From contig JACPZB010000086.1 of the NCBI GenBank assembly GCA_016195725.1, positions 1-52,439 on the forward strand: a DNA stretch of 52,439 nucleotides, written 5' to 3'. The position numbers and the translations under genes are program-made. The DNA comes from Deltaproteobacteria bacterium (GTDB lineage Bacteria > Desulfobacterota > GWC2-55-46 > UBA9637). The notes beneath the pieces were generated by a model. That model saw nothing but the letters and a program-made list of their open reading frames with translations, did no database searches and had not been told where the DNA came from. Positions 9,350-18,933 of the stretch are shown in pieces (within the stretch, counting starts at the first letter, position 1; each line of letters opens with the position of its first letter).

Positions 9350-10504
9350 ATGGCGGTTACAGACACCGTTACTGAATTAGAAGCAAAAAAACTTGCGTCT
9401 TATGCCCTGATGAGTAAAAACTCGCGCGGCAGAAGATATAAGGAAGGTGAGCATTCATTCAGGACGGTATTTCAGAGAGACCGGGACAGGATTATCCACT
9501 GCAATGCATTCCGCAGGTTAGAATATAAAACTCAGGTATTCATCTATCACGAAGGCGACCATTATAGAACGCGCCTAACCCATACGATAGAAGTCAGCCA
9601 GATAGCCCGAACCATTGCAAGGGCATTGAATTTAAATGAAGAGCTATCAGAGGCCAATGCCCTTGCCCATGACCTTGGACATCCGCCCTTTGGCCATACA
9701 GGCGAAAAGATTCTGGACCATCTCATGGAGGAGCACGGCGGCTTTGAGCACAACCTGCACAGCTTAAGGATTGTAGAGCACCTTGAAAGACGGTATCCGA
9801 ATTTCAGGGGTTTGAATCTGACATGGGAGGTAAGGGAGGGGATTGTGAAGCATTCCTCTGAACATGATAGACCTGAGGCAATAAAGGAGTATGCGCCTGA
9901 GAAGGCCTCATGCCTTGAGGCGCAGATTGTGGATGTGGCAGATGAGATTGCGTATAATAACCATGATATAGACGATGGCTTATCTTCAGAGATGCTTTCC
10001 GTTTCACAACTTAAGGAGGTAGAACTGTGGCAGGAAATTTATGCGCGGATAAAAAAGCGCTTCCCCCGAGAGGATTTTAAGGTCCATAAATCTCAAACAA
10101 TAATTCAGATAATAAATCAGCAGGTCACAGACCTGATTACGCAAATATTGAAAGAGATAGAAAAAAGAAAGATAAGCTCTGCTCAGGATGTAAGAAATGT
10201 TGGTAAGCCTATAGCCCGATTTAGTGCCGAGATGGATAAAAAGAACACAGAACTCAAGAAATTCCTTAAAAAAAATCTCTACAGCCATCACAGGGTTATA
10301 CGGATGGCAGATAAGGCAGACCGTATTTTAAGGGCGCTTTTTAAGGTGTATTTAAAAGAACCCAAACTTCTTCCGCCGCATGTGCATGCTGAAATAGAAG
10401 CCACTGGCACAGAGCGCCTCATCTGCGACTATATAGCAGGTATGACAGACAGGTTTGCCCTGGATGAGTATAAAAAACTTTTTGACCCGTATGAGCGGGT
10501 GTAA
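9350..10504 (+). CDS. dgt: deoxyguanosinetriphosphate triphosphohydrolase-like protein
   Basis: HD-domain motifs RDRIIHCNAFRRLEYKTQVF, TRLTHTIEVSQIARTIAR, ALAHDLGHPPFGHTGE. Confidence 0.93.
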   Translation: MAVTDTVTELEAKKLASYALMSKNSRGRRYKEGEHSFRTVFQRDRDRIIHCNAFRRLEYKTQVFIYHEGDHYRTRLTHTIEVSQIARTIARALNLNEELSEANALAHDLGHPPFGHTGEKILDHLMEEHGGFEHNLHSLRIVEHLERRYPNFRGLNLTWEVREGIVKHSSEHDRPEAIKEYAPEKASCLEAQIVDVADEIAYNNHDIDDGLSSEMLSVSQLKEVELWQEIYARIKKRFPREDFKVHKSQTIIQIINQQVTDLITQILKEIEKRKISSAQDVRNVGKPIARFSAEMDKKNTELKKFLKKNLYSHHRVIRMADKADRILRALFKVYLKEPKLLPPHVHAEIEATGTERLICDYIAGMTDRFALDEYKKLFDPYERV

Positions 10505-10505
10505 A

Positions 10506-10553
10506 TTAAGGTTGAGGCTAAGGTTAAATATTTTTTCACGACCTTAACCTCTT
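10506..10553. repeat. paired heptad arrays, dgt-mtnA junction
   Basis: ttaaggt-tgaggct-aaggtta and gacctta-acctctt; second arm overlaps the mtnA stop codon (10544..10546). Confidence 0.7.
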
Positions 10554-11596
10554 GCATTGTCTTCTTTAACCAGTCTTTTCAGGCTCTTTTCATAGGACTT
10601 TTTGGCAATGCCCCGTTCTGTAATAATAGCTGTCACCAGTCTGTTAGGGGTTACATCAAAGGCAGGATTTCTTACCTTTATGCCGGCAGGCGCAATGGGA
10701 GTGTCTTTTATATGCGTTACCTCTCTTATATCCCTTTCTTCAATCGGAATCTTTTCCCCGTTTTTAATTTTTAAGTCTATAGTGGATATCGGCGCCGCAA
10801 TATAGAACGGTATTTTATGCTCCTTTGCCAGAACCGCCACGGAATATGTCCCTATCTTATTCGCAGTATCACCATTGGCGGCAATCCTGTCAGCGCCTAC
10901 TACAACAACATCTATCAATCCCTTTTTCATCATATAGCCAGCCATATTGTCGGTGATAAGAGTTGTGTCTATGCCGTCTTTCATAAGTTCCCATGCTGTA
11001 AGTCGCGAACCCTGCAAAAACGGCCTTGTCTCATCTGCAAAGACCTTTATCTTTTTTCCGTCTTCAACTGCCGCCCTTATTACTCCGAGGGCTGTGCCGT
11101 AGCCCGCAGTTGCAAGCGCGCCTGCATTGCAGTGCGTAAGAATAGTCGCCTTGTTTTTTATCAACTTGCTTCCAAATTTGCCCATCTGTTTATTTATCTT
11201 AATATCTTCTGTATAAATTATTTTTGCCTCTTGCACAAGCCGTTGTTGCAGTGCCTCTACAGGCAGTTTTGGATTGTTTTTCGCAACCCTTTTCATTCTT
11301 TCAATGGCCCAAAAAAGGTTTACGGCCGTGGGACGAGTGCCTGCCATAACTTTGCAAATCTTTTCAAATTTTTTTAAGAATTCCTTACGCCCTTTTGCAT
11401 TTATTTGAAGAGCGCCCAGCGCAACTCCCATTGCCGCTGCAACGCCGATTGCAGGCGCTCCCCTGACAACCATCTCCCGTATGGCCTCTGCCACATCAAG
11501 GAAGTCTGTATATGTCCTGTATATCTCCTCCGTCGGCAGCAACCTCTGGTCTATCATCACAATGCTGTTGTTTTTCCACTCTATTGTCTTAAACAT
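10544..11596 (-). CDS. mtnA: S-methyl-5-thioribose-1-phosphate isomerase
   Basis: [59 protein letters not shown]. Confidence 0.94.
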   Translation of the reverse strand: MFKTIEWKNNSIVMIDQRLLPTEEIYRTYTDFLDVAEAIREMVVRGAPAIGVAAAMGVALGALQINAKGRKEFLKKFEKICKVMAGTRPTAVNLFWAIERMKRVAKNNPKLPVEALQQRLVQEAKIIYTEDIKINKQMGKFGSKLIKNKATILTHCNAGALATAGYGTALGVIRAAVEDGKKIKVFADETRPFLQGSRLTAWELMKDGIDTTLITDNMAGYMMKKGLIDVVVVGADRIAANGDTANKIGTYSVAVLAKEHKIPFYIAAPISTIDLKIKNGEKIPIEERDIREVTHIKDTPIAPAGIKVRNPAFDVTPNRLVTAIITERGIAKKSYEKSLKRLVKEDNARG

Positions 11597-11727
11597 TTAA
11601 TAAGCCTCCGCAGTTATTATTTAAGCATCGCATAAGAGCATATAATTTATCAAGGGTTTTGTAAGATTTGGTAGACCTTGACAAAAAGTGTGCGCTGGTA
11701 TAATTTGAGAGCATAAAAAACAGCTAA

Positions 11728-11781
11728 TTCCGTCATTCCCGCCCCGCATCAAGTGCGGGATAAACTCCAGCGGGAATCCAG
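11728..11781. repeat. palindromic REP-like repeat (CGTCATTCCCGC...GCGGGAATCCAG)
   Basis: cgtcattcccgccccgcatcaagtgcgggataaactccagcgggaatccag: outer attcccgc/gcgggaat and inner cccgca/tgcggg inverted repeats. Confidence 0.7.
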
Positions 11782-11813
11782 ATGGTTGATTTCAAAAACT
11801 TGGAGGTGTGAGA

Positions 11814-12064
11814 TGCATAAAACCTCTCTTGCTAAAAAGATAGTTATAAGCCTTTTTCTTTTTGTATTTTCATTAATACCTGCCTTTGCCTCTGAAAAGC
11901 CTGCCTCTGAAGGTATTAGGCAGGTGCCTGAGATTTTTGTTCAACTGGGGCAAGATATTTGTGGTAATGTATATATGGGCAAGAGCGTCCTTCCTGCGTC
12001 AACAAAAGGAGGGGACAATGTCAAGAGCCAAGTTAAATATGTAAGGAGGGCACGATTATGGTGA
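11814..12064 (+). pseudogene. degenerate/truncated paralogue of the N-terminus of the downstream WD40-caspase protein
   Basis: MHKTSLAKKIVISLFLFVFSLIPAFASEKPASEGIRQVPEIFVQLGQ matches MKKIALSIKTFIFLILFILPCVSTAQEKPEIFVQTGH (12960); DNA gagatttttgttcaactggggcaag vs gagatttttgtacaaacggggcatg; no WD40 follows. Confidence 0.55.
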
Positions 12065-12915
12065 ATAAAAAATCTATTTATTTTTGTTTGATTATGACTA
12101 CTCTTTTTTTTCTAACCGGTTGTGATGAATATCAAGAACAGGTGCAAAATAAATTGAAAATAAAACATATTTTTAGCAGGCCATCTACAGCATATGGTCC
12201 TGGTTCAATCGTTCTGTATACAAAAGATACAGGTTATACAAATACCTGTTACCCTGAATGGACTATTGGAAAATCCATGGAAGATATCCGCAAAACAGAA
12301 TATAAAGAAGATTCCATTGCTGATTTAAGTGTTAAGAAAACAGCTGAATTAGAGTTTGATATTAAACTTAATGCAAATGAAAAAGGAAAGGTTGGCGCAG
12401 AATACGCGGATATTTCAAAAGTTAAGTTGACATTAGATAAAGGAAAACAATTCGAACTCAAAACTCCAATACAAACAGTTTATGATGGTGCGGAAAATAA
12501 TTCTTCATGTTCATCAAATATGAAACTTAGATACAAAAGTAATCCTGACGGCAAGTTCTATTTAGTCATAGTTGCATATGCTTATAATATGGGCTATTCG
12601 GTTGAAGATAAAAATGGCTTAAGAATCGGTGGTGAAATACCGGAAAATGTTTTAAAAATTTTATCCGCTAAGGCAGGAATAAAATTAGAGGCTAATGAAG
12701 AATTTAAACTGCAAGGGGAAAATTTATTTATCGGATTTAACGGGGATATCATCCCATCTCATAAGGAAGGTGACTTTACGCTGGCTGCAAAAGACTGGAG
12801 GAAAGTGAAGGGAGACGATATCGGCGCAACCATCAAAACAGGAGCAGAGTCAAAAGAAGTTTTGTATTTAAAAGATATTACAGATGTGGTAAGAAAAATA
12901 GCAAATTACCGATAG
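12058..12915 (+). CDS. putative lipoprotein, unknown function
   Basis: Signal peptide with lipobox FFLTGCDEY; 285 aa; RBS (aaggaggg) upstream. Confidence 0.65.
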   Translation: MVNKKSIYFCLIMTTLFFLTGCDEYQEQVQNKLKIKHIFSRPSTAYGPGSIVLYTKDTGYTNTCYPEWTIGKSMEDIRKTEYKEDSIADLSVKKTAELEFDIKLNANEKGKVGAEYADISKVKLTLDKGKQFELKTPIQTVYDGAENNSSCSSNMKLRYKSNPDGKFYLVIVAYAYNMGYSVEDKNGLRIGGEIPENVLKILSAKAGIKLEANEEFKLQGENLFIGFNGDIIPSHKEGDFTLAAKDWRKVKGDDIGATIKTGAESKEVLYLKDITDVVRKIANYR

Positions 12916-12959
12916 TTGAGCTTTTCCATGTGAATTTTACCTTGAAAAGGGGGGAGATT

Positions 12960-15900
12960 ATGAAAAAGATAGCCCTTTCAATTAAAACCTTTATCTTTCT
13001 AATCCTTTTTATCCTGCCATGCGTTTCAACAGCGCAGGAAAAGCCTGAGATTTTTGTACAAACGGGGCATGCAGAAGAAGTTACCTCGGCAACCTTTTCC
13101 CCTGATGGGAGGTATGCATTATCTGGGAGCAATGACCATACTCTTAAGCTCTGGGAAGTTGCAACGGGAAAGGAAATAAGGACATTCACAGGGCATACAA
13201 GCACGGTTACCTCTGTCGCCTTTTCCCCTGACGGCAGATATGCATTGTCAGGGAGTTGGGATAATACCCTCAAACTCTGGGATGTATCAACGGGCAATGA
13301 GATAAGGACTTTTAAAGGGCATACAGACTGGGTTAAATCCGTCGCCTTTTCACCTGATGGCAGGTATGCACTTTCTGGAAGTGAAACATGGAACGGCTAT
13401 GTCACCATCAAACTCTGGGAGGTGACAACAGGAAAAGAAATAAAGACAAAAACAGTAAAATCAAATGAGTATGACCCTGTACTTTTTTCTCCTGACGGCA
13501 AATATATCTTGTTTAAATTGTATAATAATAGTGAGGGTGATAAGAGGTATTTATCGCTCTGGGATGTAACAACATTGGAAGAAATAAGGCGGTTCGAAGA
13601 TTCAAGTAATTACAGAAATCCCATCTTTTCTCCTGATGGCAAGTATGTCCTTTCAATTTATTTAAAAACTCTTGTTCTCTTGGATGTTGAGACGGGCAAG
13701 AAGATAAGGCAATTCACAGGGCATACAAAATGGGTTAGCTCTGTAGCCTTTTCCCCTGACGGCAGATATGCATTGTCAGGGAGTAGTGATGATAATACCC
13801 TCAAGCTCTGGGATATTGCAACAAGCGAGGAGGTAAGGACATTTAAAGGTCATCCAGATAGAGTTAGGTCTGTAGCCTTTTCCCCTGACGGGAGATTTGT
13901 GTTATCAGGAAGGTATGATAAAACCCTCAAACTCTGGGATATTGCAACAGGAAGGGAGATTCGCACTTTTGGAGGAGATATCTTTAGGGTCACTTCCATT
14001 GCCCTTTATCCGGATGGGCGCTATATCCTATCTGCCGATGAACACAAGATTAGCCTCTGGGATATAGCAACAGGAAGAAGGATTCAGGCATTCTTAGCGC
14101 ACAAGGAGGACATTAGTGCCATCGCCCTTTCGCCTGATGGGAAATATGCACTATCAGGTGTTGGGGCATATACATCAGCAAGCGTCGGAGATGAAGGGAG
14201 AGATTTTACATTGAAGTTGTGGGATATTTCCACTGGAAGAGAAATTAAAACTTTTTTAGGACATACCAAATATATTAACTCTGTTGCTTTTTCACCTGAT
14301 GGAAAATACGCCCTGTCTTCAAGCGGTGATAACACCTTAAGACTCTGGGAAGTCTCTACAGGGAGACAGATACAGGTCATCAAAGAACCGCAAGGGAGTT
14401 TTTTAGGTCAAGCCATCTTCTCTCATGATGGCAGGCAAATACTTGCCGGCCATTGTAAAATAGATCCGAAGCTTATCGGAGTGTGCAGCACCGAAACAGT
14501 TAAAGTATTTGATGCCTTTACGCTAAGGGAAATAAAAACTCTTTCTCCCATAGATGACAGGTCATTTAGTTCTGTTTTACATATAGCCCTTTCCCCTGAT
14601 GGAAGGTATGTTATTGACCGTTCTTCTGGCCTCCGGGAGGTCTCTACAGGAAGACTGGTGAGCCGATTAGAGAAAGAATTCTATTCTGGGGGGGTGGCTT
14701 TTTCTCCGGATGGCCGGTTTATTCTGACAGAAGGTGAAAATCACAATATAGAATTATTTGATGTTGCCTCAGAAAGTAGGATAAAAACATTCTCAGGACA
14801 TACAGGCAGTTCATATTCAACAACCTTTTCCCCTGACGGGAAGTATGTGTTCTCAGGAAGTTTTGACGGCACAATAAGAAAATGGGATATCTATTCAGGC
14901 AAAGAAATTGCCCAATTCATCAGTTTTACCGACGGCGAATGGATAGTTATTACACCTGAAGGTTACTATAATTCATCTACCAATGGCGACAAACATTTGA
15001 ATGTCCGCATCGGCAACAATGTTTACGGCATTGACCAGTATCGTTCTACATTCTACAAGCCGCAGATAGTTGAGGCGGCATTAAGACTTGGAGATACTCA
15101 AAAGGCTGTAAGCGATATTGTCGGCGAGCAGAAGGCGGCATTGCCCACAGTTGCGACAATCCAGAATATAGAGCCTCCGTTTATTGTCATAAAGTCCCCT
15201 GAAGATGGGAAAAAGATTGATTCAACAGATACTGAAATCTCCCTTTATGTTGAGGACAGGAATCAAACGATAAAAAAGGTGAAGGTGTATGTCAATGGGA
15301 GGCTTGTAACAGCAGAGGAAGGTAGAGGGGTTAAGGTGGTTGGCGTTATTCCTGAAGGCAAAAAGACGTTGGATTTAAAAATACCTGTTCATCTTGAGAC
15401 AGGAGAGAATCTTATTGAGGTAATGGCATTCAATGGTTTTTCAGAGGGTAGGAAATCAATCCGCATATATTCTGGAGATGAGAAGAAAGCGGCAAAGGGA
15501 GAGGTTATACTCCCAAACCTCTGGATACTCTCAATCGGCATAAACAAATATCAGGATAAAAACCTGACACCCCTTTCTTATGCAGTGGCAGACGCAGAGG
15601 GTATTGTTGAGGCGTTCAACAGCCAGAAGGGTAAACTATTCAGGGAGATAAAAAGCCTGATTATCAATGACAACAGCCCTATAAAGCCAACCCGTGACAA
15701 TATTACCGACAACCTTGATTATGTGAAAAAGGCAGGGGCTAATGATGTTGTGCTTTTATTCATTGCAGGGCATGGGATAAATGACGAAAGCGGTGAATTT
15801 TATTTCCTCCCCTCTGATGCGGTCATATCAGAGGACGGCTCTATAAAAAAGTCAAAGGCTATTTCATGGAGGGATATAAAGGCAATACTGGACATACCTG

Positions 15901-16262
15901 CAAAGAAACTGATATTTGCCGATACCTGCCATTCAGAAGGTGTGAGCGGAAAAAAGACAAGAGGGGTTGACAATGACCGTTTCGTAAAAGAGCTTCAGGA
16001 GGCGAATGCAGTTATATTCACATCAAGCAGGGGAAAAGAACTCTCACAGGAATATGATAAATGGAAACACGGCGCATTTACCTATGCTTTGATTGAGGGG
16101 ATAAAGGGCAAGGCTGATTTAATCAAGGATAATAAGATTTCTATGAAGGAACTGGACACCTATGTTTCAGAGACTGTTCCGCAGATAACAAACGGGGCAC
16201 AGCATCCGATTACAAATACACCTGACGGGTATGTGAATTTCCCTGTGGCAATGATGGAGTAA
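12960..16262 (+). CDS. secreted WD40-repeat protein with C-terminal caspase-like (peptidase C14) domain
   Basis: Signal peptide MKKIALSIKTFIFLILFILPCVSTAQ; repeated AFSPDGRYALSGSxDxTLKLWDV blades; caspase dyad context LLFIAGHGIND and LIFADTCHSEGVSG. ATG at 12960 preferred over 12930. Confidence 0.93.
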   Translation: MKKIALSIKTFIFLILFILPCVSTAQEKPEIFVQTGHAEEVTSATFSPDGRYALSGSNDHTLKLWEVATGKEIRTFTGHTSTVTSVAFSPDGRYALSGSWDNTLKLWDVSTGNEIRTFKGHTDWVKSVAFSPDGRYALSGSETWNGYVTIKLWEVTTGKEIKTKTVKSNEYDPVLFSPDGKYILFKLYNNSEGDKRYLSLWDVTTLEEIRRFEDSSNYRNPIFSPDGKYVLSIYLKTLVLLDVETGKKIRQFTGHTKWVSSVAFSPDGRYALSGSSDDNTLKLWDIATSEEVRTFKGHPDRVRSVAFSPDGRFVLSGRYDKTLKLWDIATGREIRTFGGDIFRVTSIALYPDGRYILSADEHKISLWDIATGRRIQAFLAHKEDISAIALSPDGKYALSGVGAYTSASVGDEGRDFTLKLWDISTGREIKTFLGHTKYINSVAFSPDGKYALSSSGDNTLRLWEVSTGRQIQVIKEPQGSFLGQAIFSHDGRQILAGHCKIDPKLIGVCSTETVKVFDAFTLREIKTLSPIDDRSFSSVLHIALSPDGRYVIDRSSGLREVSTGRLVSRLEKEFYSGGVAFSPDGRFILTEGENHNIELFDVASESRIKTFSGHTGSSYSTTFSPDGKYVFSGSFDGTIRKWDIYSGKEIAQFISFTDGEWIVITPEGYYNSSTNGDKHLNVRIGNNVYGIDQYRSTFYKPQIVEAALRLGDTQKAVSDIVGEQKAALPTVATIQNIEPPFIVIKSPEDGKKIDSTDTEISLYVEDRNQTIKKVKVYVNGRLVTAEEGRGVKVVGVIPEGKKTLDLKIPVHLETGENLIEVMAFNGFSEGRKSIRIYSGDEKKAAKGEVILPNLWILSIGINKYQDKNLTPLSYAVADAEGIVEAFNSQKGKLFREIKSLIINDNSPIKPTRDNITDNLDYVKKAGANDVVLLFIAGHGINDESGEFYFLPSDAVISEDGSIKKSKAISWRDIKAILDIPAKKLIFADTCHSEGVSGKKTRGVDNDRFVKELQEANAVIFTSSRGKELSQEYDKWKHGAFTYALIEGIKGKADLIKDNKISMKELDTYVSETVPQITNGAQHPITNTPDGYVNFPVAMME

Positions 16263-16301
16263 GGACACAAAAAGGGGACAATTTTCAATTTAGAATTGTT
16301 T

Positions 16302-17555
16302 TTAATATCCCGGCTTATCCTGATATAAAAGGCTTTGGTCCAAGATATGAACCTTAATCTTGCTGCCCTTTTTTACATCTTTAGCGTCCTCTGGAAGTAT
16401 TATAAGACAGTTGGCCTTGACCATGCTGCTCAGTATGCCTGCTCCCTGGCCCTCCAAAGGTGTGGCATAAAGTTGCCCTTTTTTGTCTTCAAGGACCGCC
16501 CTTACAAAGTGCATCCTGCCAGGTTTTTTATTTATGGATTTGGTGAGAATGGCAGTAAATGCCCTCTTAAAGATATCCTCCCTGCCTGTCATCTTTAGGA
16601 TTGCAGGCCTTGCAAACTGTTCAAATGCGACCATTGACGAGATAGGATTCCCTGGCAGGCCAAATGCAGGCTTGCCGCCGATAACACCAAATGCAAGGGG
16701 CTTGCCAGGCTTCATCGCTACCTTCCAAAACCTCATTTCAGAACCCATTTCTTTTAGAACATCCTTTACAAAATCAAAATCTCCTACAGATACGCCGCCA
16801 GAAGATATAATGCAGTCAGCTGTCAAACCAAACTCCAGTTTTTCCTGCAGGTCTTTTTTATTGTCTCTGGCCACACCGAGTTGAATAGGGATTGCGCCAC
16901 ATTCCATAATCTGGGCAGAAATAGCGTAGCTATTGCTGTTTATTATCTTGCCGCTTATTGGAGTTTCCTCTATCTCTACTAATTCGTCCCCTGTTGAAAG
17001 CACAGCAACCTGTGGCTTTTGATAGGCATATACATTAGATTTGCCTACGGCTGCGAGCATACCTATCTCAGCAGGCCGTATAACCATACCTTTTGTTAAA
17101 ACAATATCGCCTTTTTTAAAATCCTCTCCACCCCTCCTAATATTATCACCAGCCTTTGCCTCCTTAAAAATTTTTACTTCCGACTTTTGACCGCCGCCCG
17201 CTGACTTTTCTGTATTTTCTACCATTACAACCGCATCAGCGCCTTTTGGTATGGGGGCGCCTGTCATTATCCTTATTGTTTCTCCTTTTTTAATGGTCTT
17301 TTTTGCAGTATAGCCTGCTGGAAGGTCTTCTATCACTTGCAGGATAATAGGCCTATCCTTTGATGCCCCTTTTGTATCTATTGTCCTTACGGCATAGCCG
17401 TCCATTGCAGAATTATCCCAAGGCGGATTATCTATATAGGCAGATATATCCTCGCCCAGAACTCTTCCGAGGGTTGAAAGAATATTTATTCTTTCCATGC
17501 CGAGAGGCTTTATCTCGCTTAAAATTATTTCCAGGGCTGTTTCAACCGAAATCAT
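16302..17555 (-). CDS. moeA: molybdopterin molybdenumtransferase
   Basis: DNPPWDNSAMDGYAVR, RIMTGAPIPKGADAVVMVE, FGLPGNPISSMVAFEQF. Confidence 0.94.
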   Translation of the reverse strand: MISVETALEIILSEIKPLGMERINILSTLGRVLGEDISAYIDNPPWDNSAMDGYAVRTIDTKGASKDRPIILQVIEDLPAGYTAKKTIKKGETIRIMTGAPIPKGADAVVMVENTEKSAGGGQKSEVKIFKEAKAGDNIRRGGEDFKKGDIVLTKGMVIRPAEIGMLAAVGKSNVYAYQKPQVAVLSTGDELVEIEETPISGKIINSNSYAISAQIMECGAIPIQLGVARDNKKDLQEKLEFGLTADCIISSGGVSVGDFDFVKDVLKEMGSEMRFWKVAMKPGKPLAFGVIGGKPAFGLPGNPISSMVAFEQFARPAILKMTGREDIFKRAFTAILTKSINKKPGRMHFVRAVLEDKKGQLYATPLEGQGAGILSSMVKANCLIILPEDAKDVKKGSKIKVHILDQSLLYQDKPGY

Positions 17556-17619
17556 ACTTTGCGTATTATAGGAGGGGGTGTTGCAGTATTATAGTATGAG
17601 CTATGCAATACTAAACACA

Positions 17620-18933
17620 CTAACCTTTCTGATTCACTGATATGGCTTCTGGCGTAGCTACTTTTTTAGCCCGCACAGGAACTACTAATTCAGTGCCGAC
17701 CTTCACATATTTCACACTCTTCAGTTTATTCAGATAAAGGATGGATTCTATGGAGGCGCTGTATCTTTTTGCGATGATTGATAGGGTTTCGCCCCTCTTT
17801 ATCTTATGCACCAGGAAATTAAGCCGTTCCTGAGGGGGTATGGCCGCAAAATTTACCTTAAACTTTTCTGCCTTTTCAGTTGGTAATTTTATTTCATATT
17901 CGGGTTCATTCGGCGGCGTGAACCATCTTAAGAGCTCGGGATTCAGTTCCTTTATTTCTTCAGCTGAACACTCACAGGCCTTTGCAATAACCCTCAAATC
18001 TGTTGCCCCTGGAATAGTAATCTTTGCATAGTCCAGCATGGGTTCGTATTCTATGTCCGTAAAGCCGTATCTTTCAGGCTCCTTGGCAATAAGCATGGCA
18101 GCGATATATTTTGGTATATAATCCCTCGTCTCCCTTTTCAAGGCCTTTTTCTGTTTTGCAACAATCCAGAAATCATCGGTTTTATACCTTTTTATGACCC
18201 TCATAATGCGCCCCTCTCCGGCATTATAGCTTGCTGCTGACAGGTGCCATGAGTTGAAGAGGCCGTATAGATCCTTCAAATATCGGGCAGCCGCCCATGT
18301 TGCCTTTTCAGGATCCCTTCTTTCATCTACCCACATCTCTATGGTAAGGCCATATTTTCTCCCCGTCCATTTCATAAACTGCCACATGCCAACTGCCCGC
18401 GCCCTTGATCTGGCATTGGGGTTAAAGCCGCTCTCTATGAGGGCGAGATACGCAAGGTCTTCAGGGAGGCCGTTCTGCCGGAAGATATCCCTCACCATGG
18501 GGAGGTACCTTTCAGACCTGGTAAGCCATTTTTCAAAATATTTCCTCCCCCTTGTTTGGAAATATTTTATAAAAAGTTCCACCTTGTCATTGACAACAAC
18601 AGGCACATCGTATGTTATCGCTTCTTCTTCATTTGGCGTTTCTGCCGCCATTTCATCAAGCCTTTGAAGATACTGGCCTTCTTCCTCAGAGACTTGGTCT
18701 TGTCCTTTATTTTCGCGAACTTCTTGGGATGCAGTCCTCTGCTGTTCCATGGCTGCAATAAGGGCGGCTTCATCTGGCGAAAAGATTGTGGGAGTAATCG
18801 TGTCGATGGCAAAGACAGATGAGACATAGAAAGATAAGAAAAGTGAAATGAGCAATGAGAACAAAACAATGAAAAAATTTATTCCTATTTTCTGATTTTT
18901 TATTTCTAATTTCTGCACTTTTAGGTTCACCAC
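17620..18933 (-). CDS. mltD: membrane-bound lytic murein transglycosylase D-like, LysM domain
   Basis: GLPEDLAYLALIESGFNPNARSRARAVGMWQFM, C-terminal LysM (HKIKRGETLSIIAKRYSASIESIL). Confidence 0.9.
   Translation of the reverse strand: MVNLKVQKLEIKNQKIGINFFIVLFSLLISLFLSFYVSSVFAIDTITPTIFSPDEAALIAAMEQQRTASQEVRENKGQDQVSEEEGQYLQRLDEMAAETPNEEEAITYDVPVVVNDKVELFIKYFQTRGRKYFEKWLTRSERYLPMVRDIFRQNGLPEDLAYLALIESGFNPNARSRARAVGMWQFMKWTGRKYGLTIEMWVDERRDPEKATWAAARYLKDLYGLFNSWHLSAASYNAGEGRIMRVIKRYKTDDFWIVAKQKKALKRETRDYIPKYIAAMLIAKEPERYGFTDIEYEPMLDYAKITIPGATDLRVIAKACECSAEEIKELNPELLRWFTPPNEPEYEIKLPTEKAEKFKVNFAAIPPQERLNFLVHKIKRGETLSIIAKRYSASIESILYLNKLKSVKYVKVGTELVVPVRAKKVATPEAISVNQKG
18838..18915. repeat. paired heptad arrays inside the 5' end of mltD
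   Basis: gaaaagt-gaaatga-gcaatga-gaacaaa-acaatga (18838..18872) and ttttctg-atttttt-atttcta-atttctg (18888..18915). Confidence 0.7.

Noticed and set aside
10817-11377. 186-aa plus-strand ORF
   Set aside because: Antisense to mtnA, which is unambiguous.
12001-12055. aaaaggaggggacaatgtcaagagcc and aaaaggggacaatttt (16270) as REP-associated transposase remnants
   Set aside because: The short ggggacaat match is suggestive, but the reading frame (MSRAKLNM*) stops at once and no transposase sequence follows.
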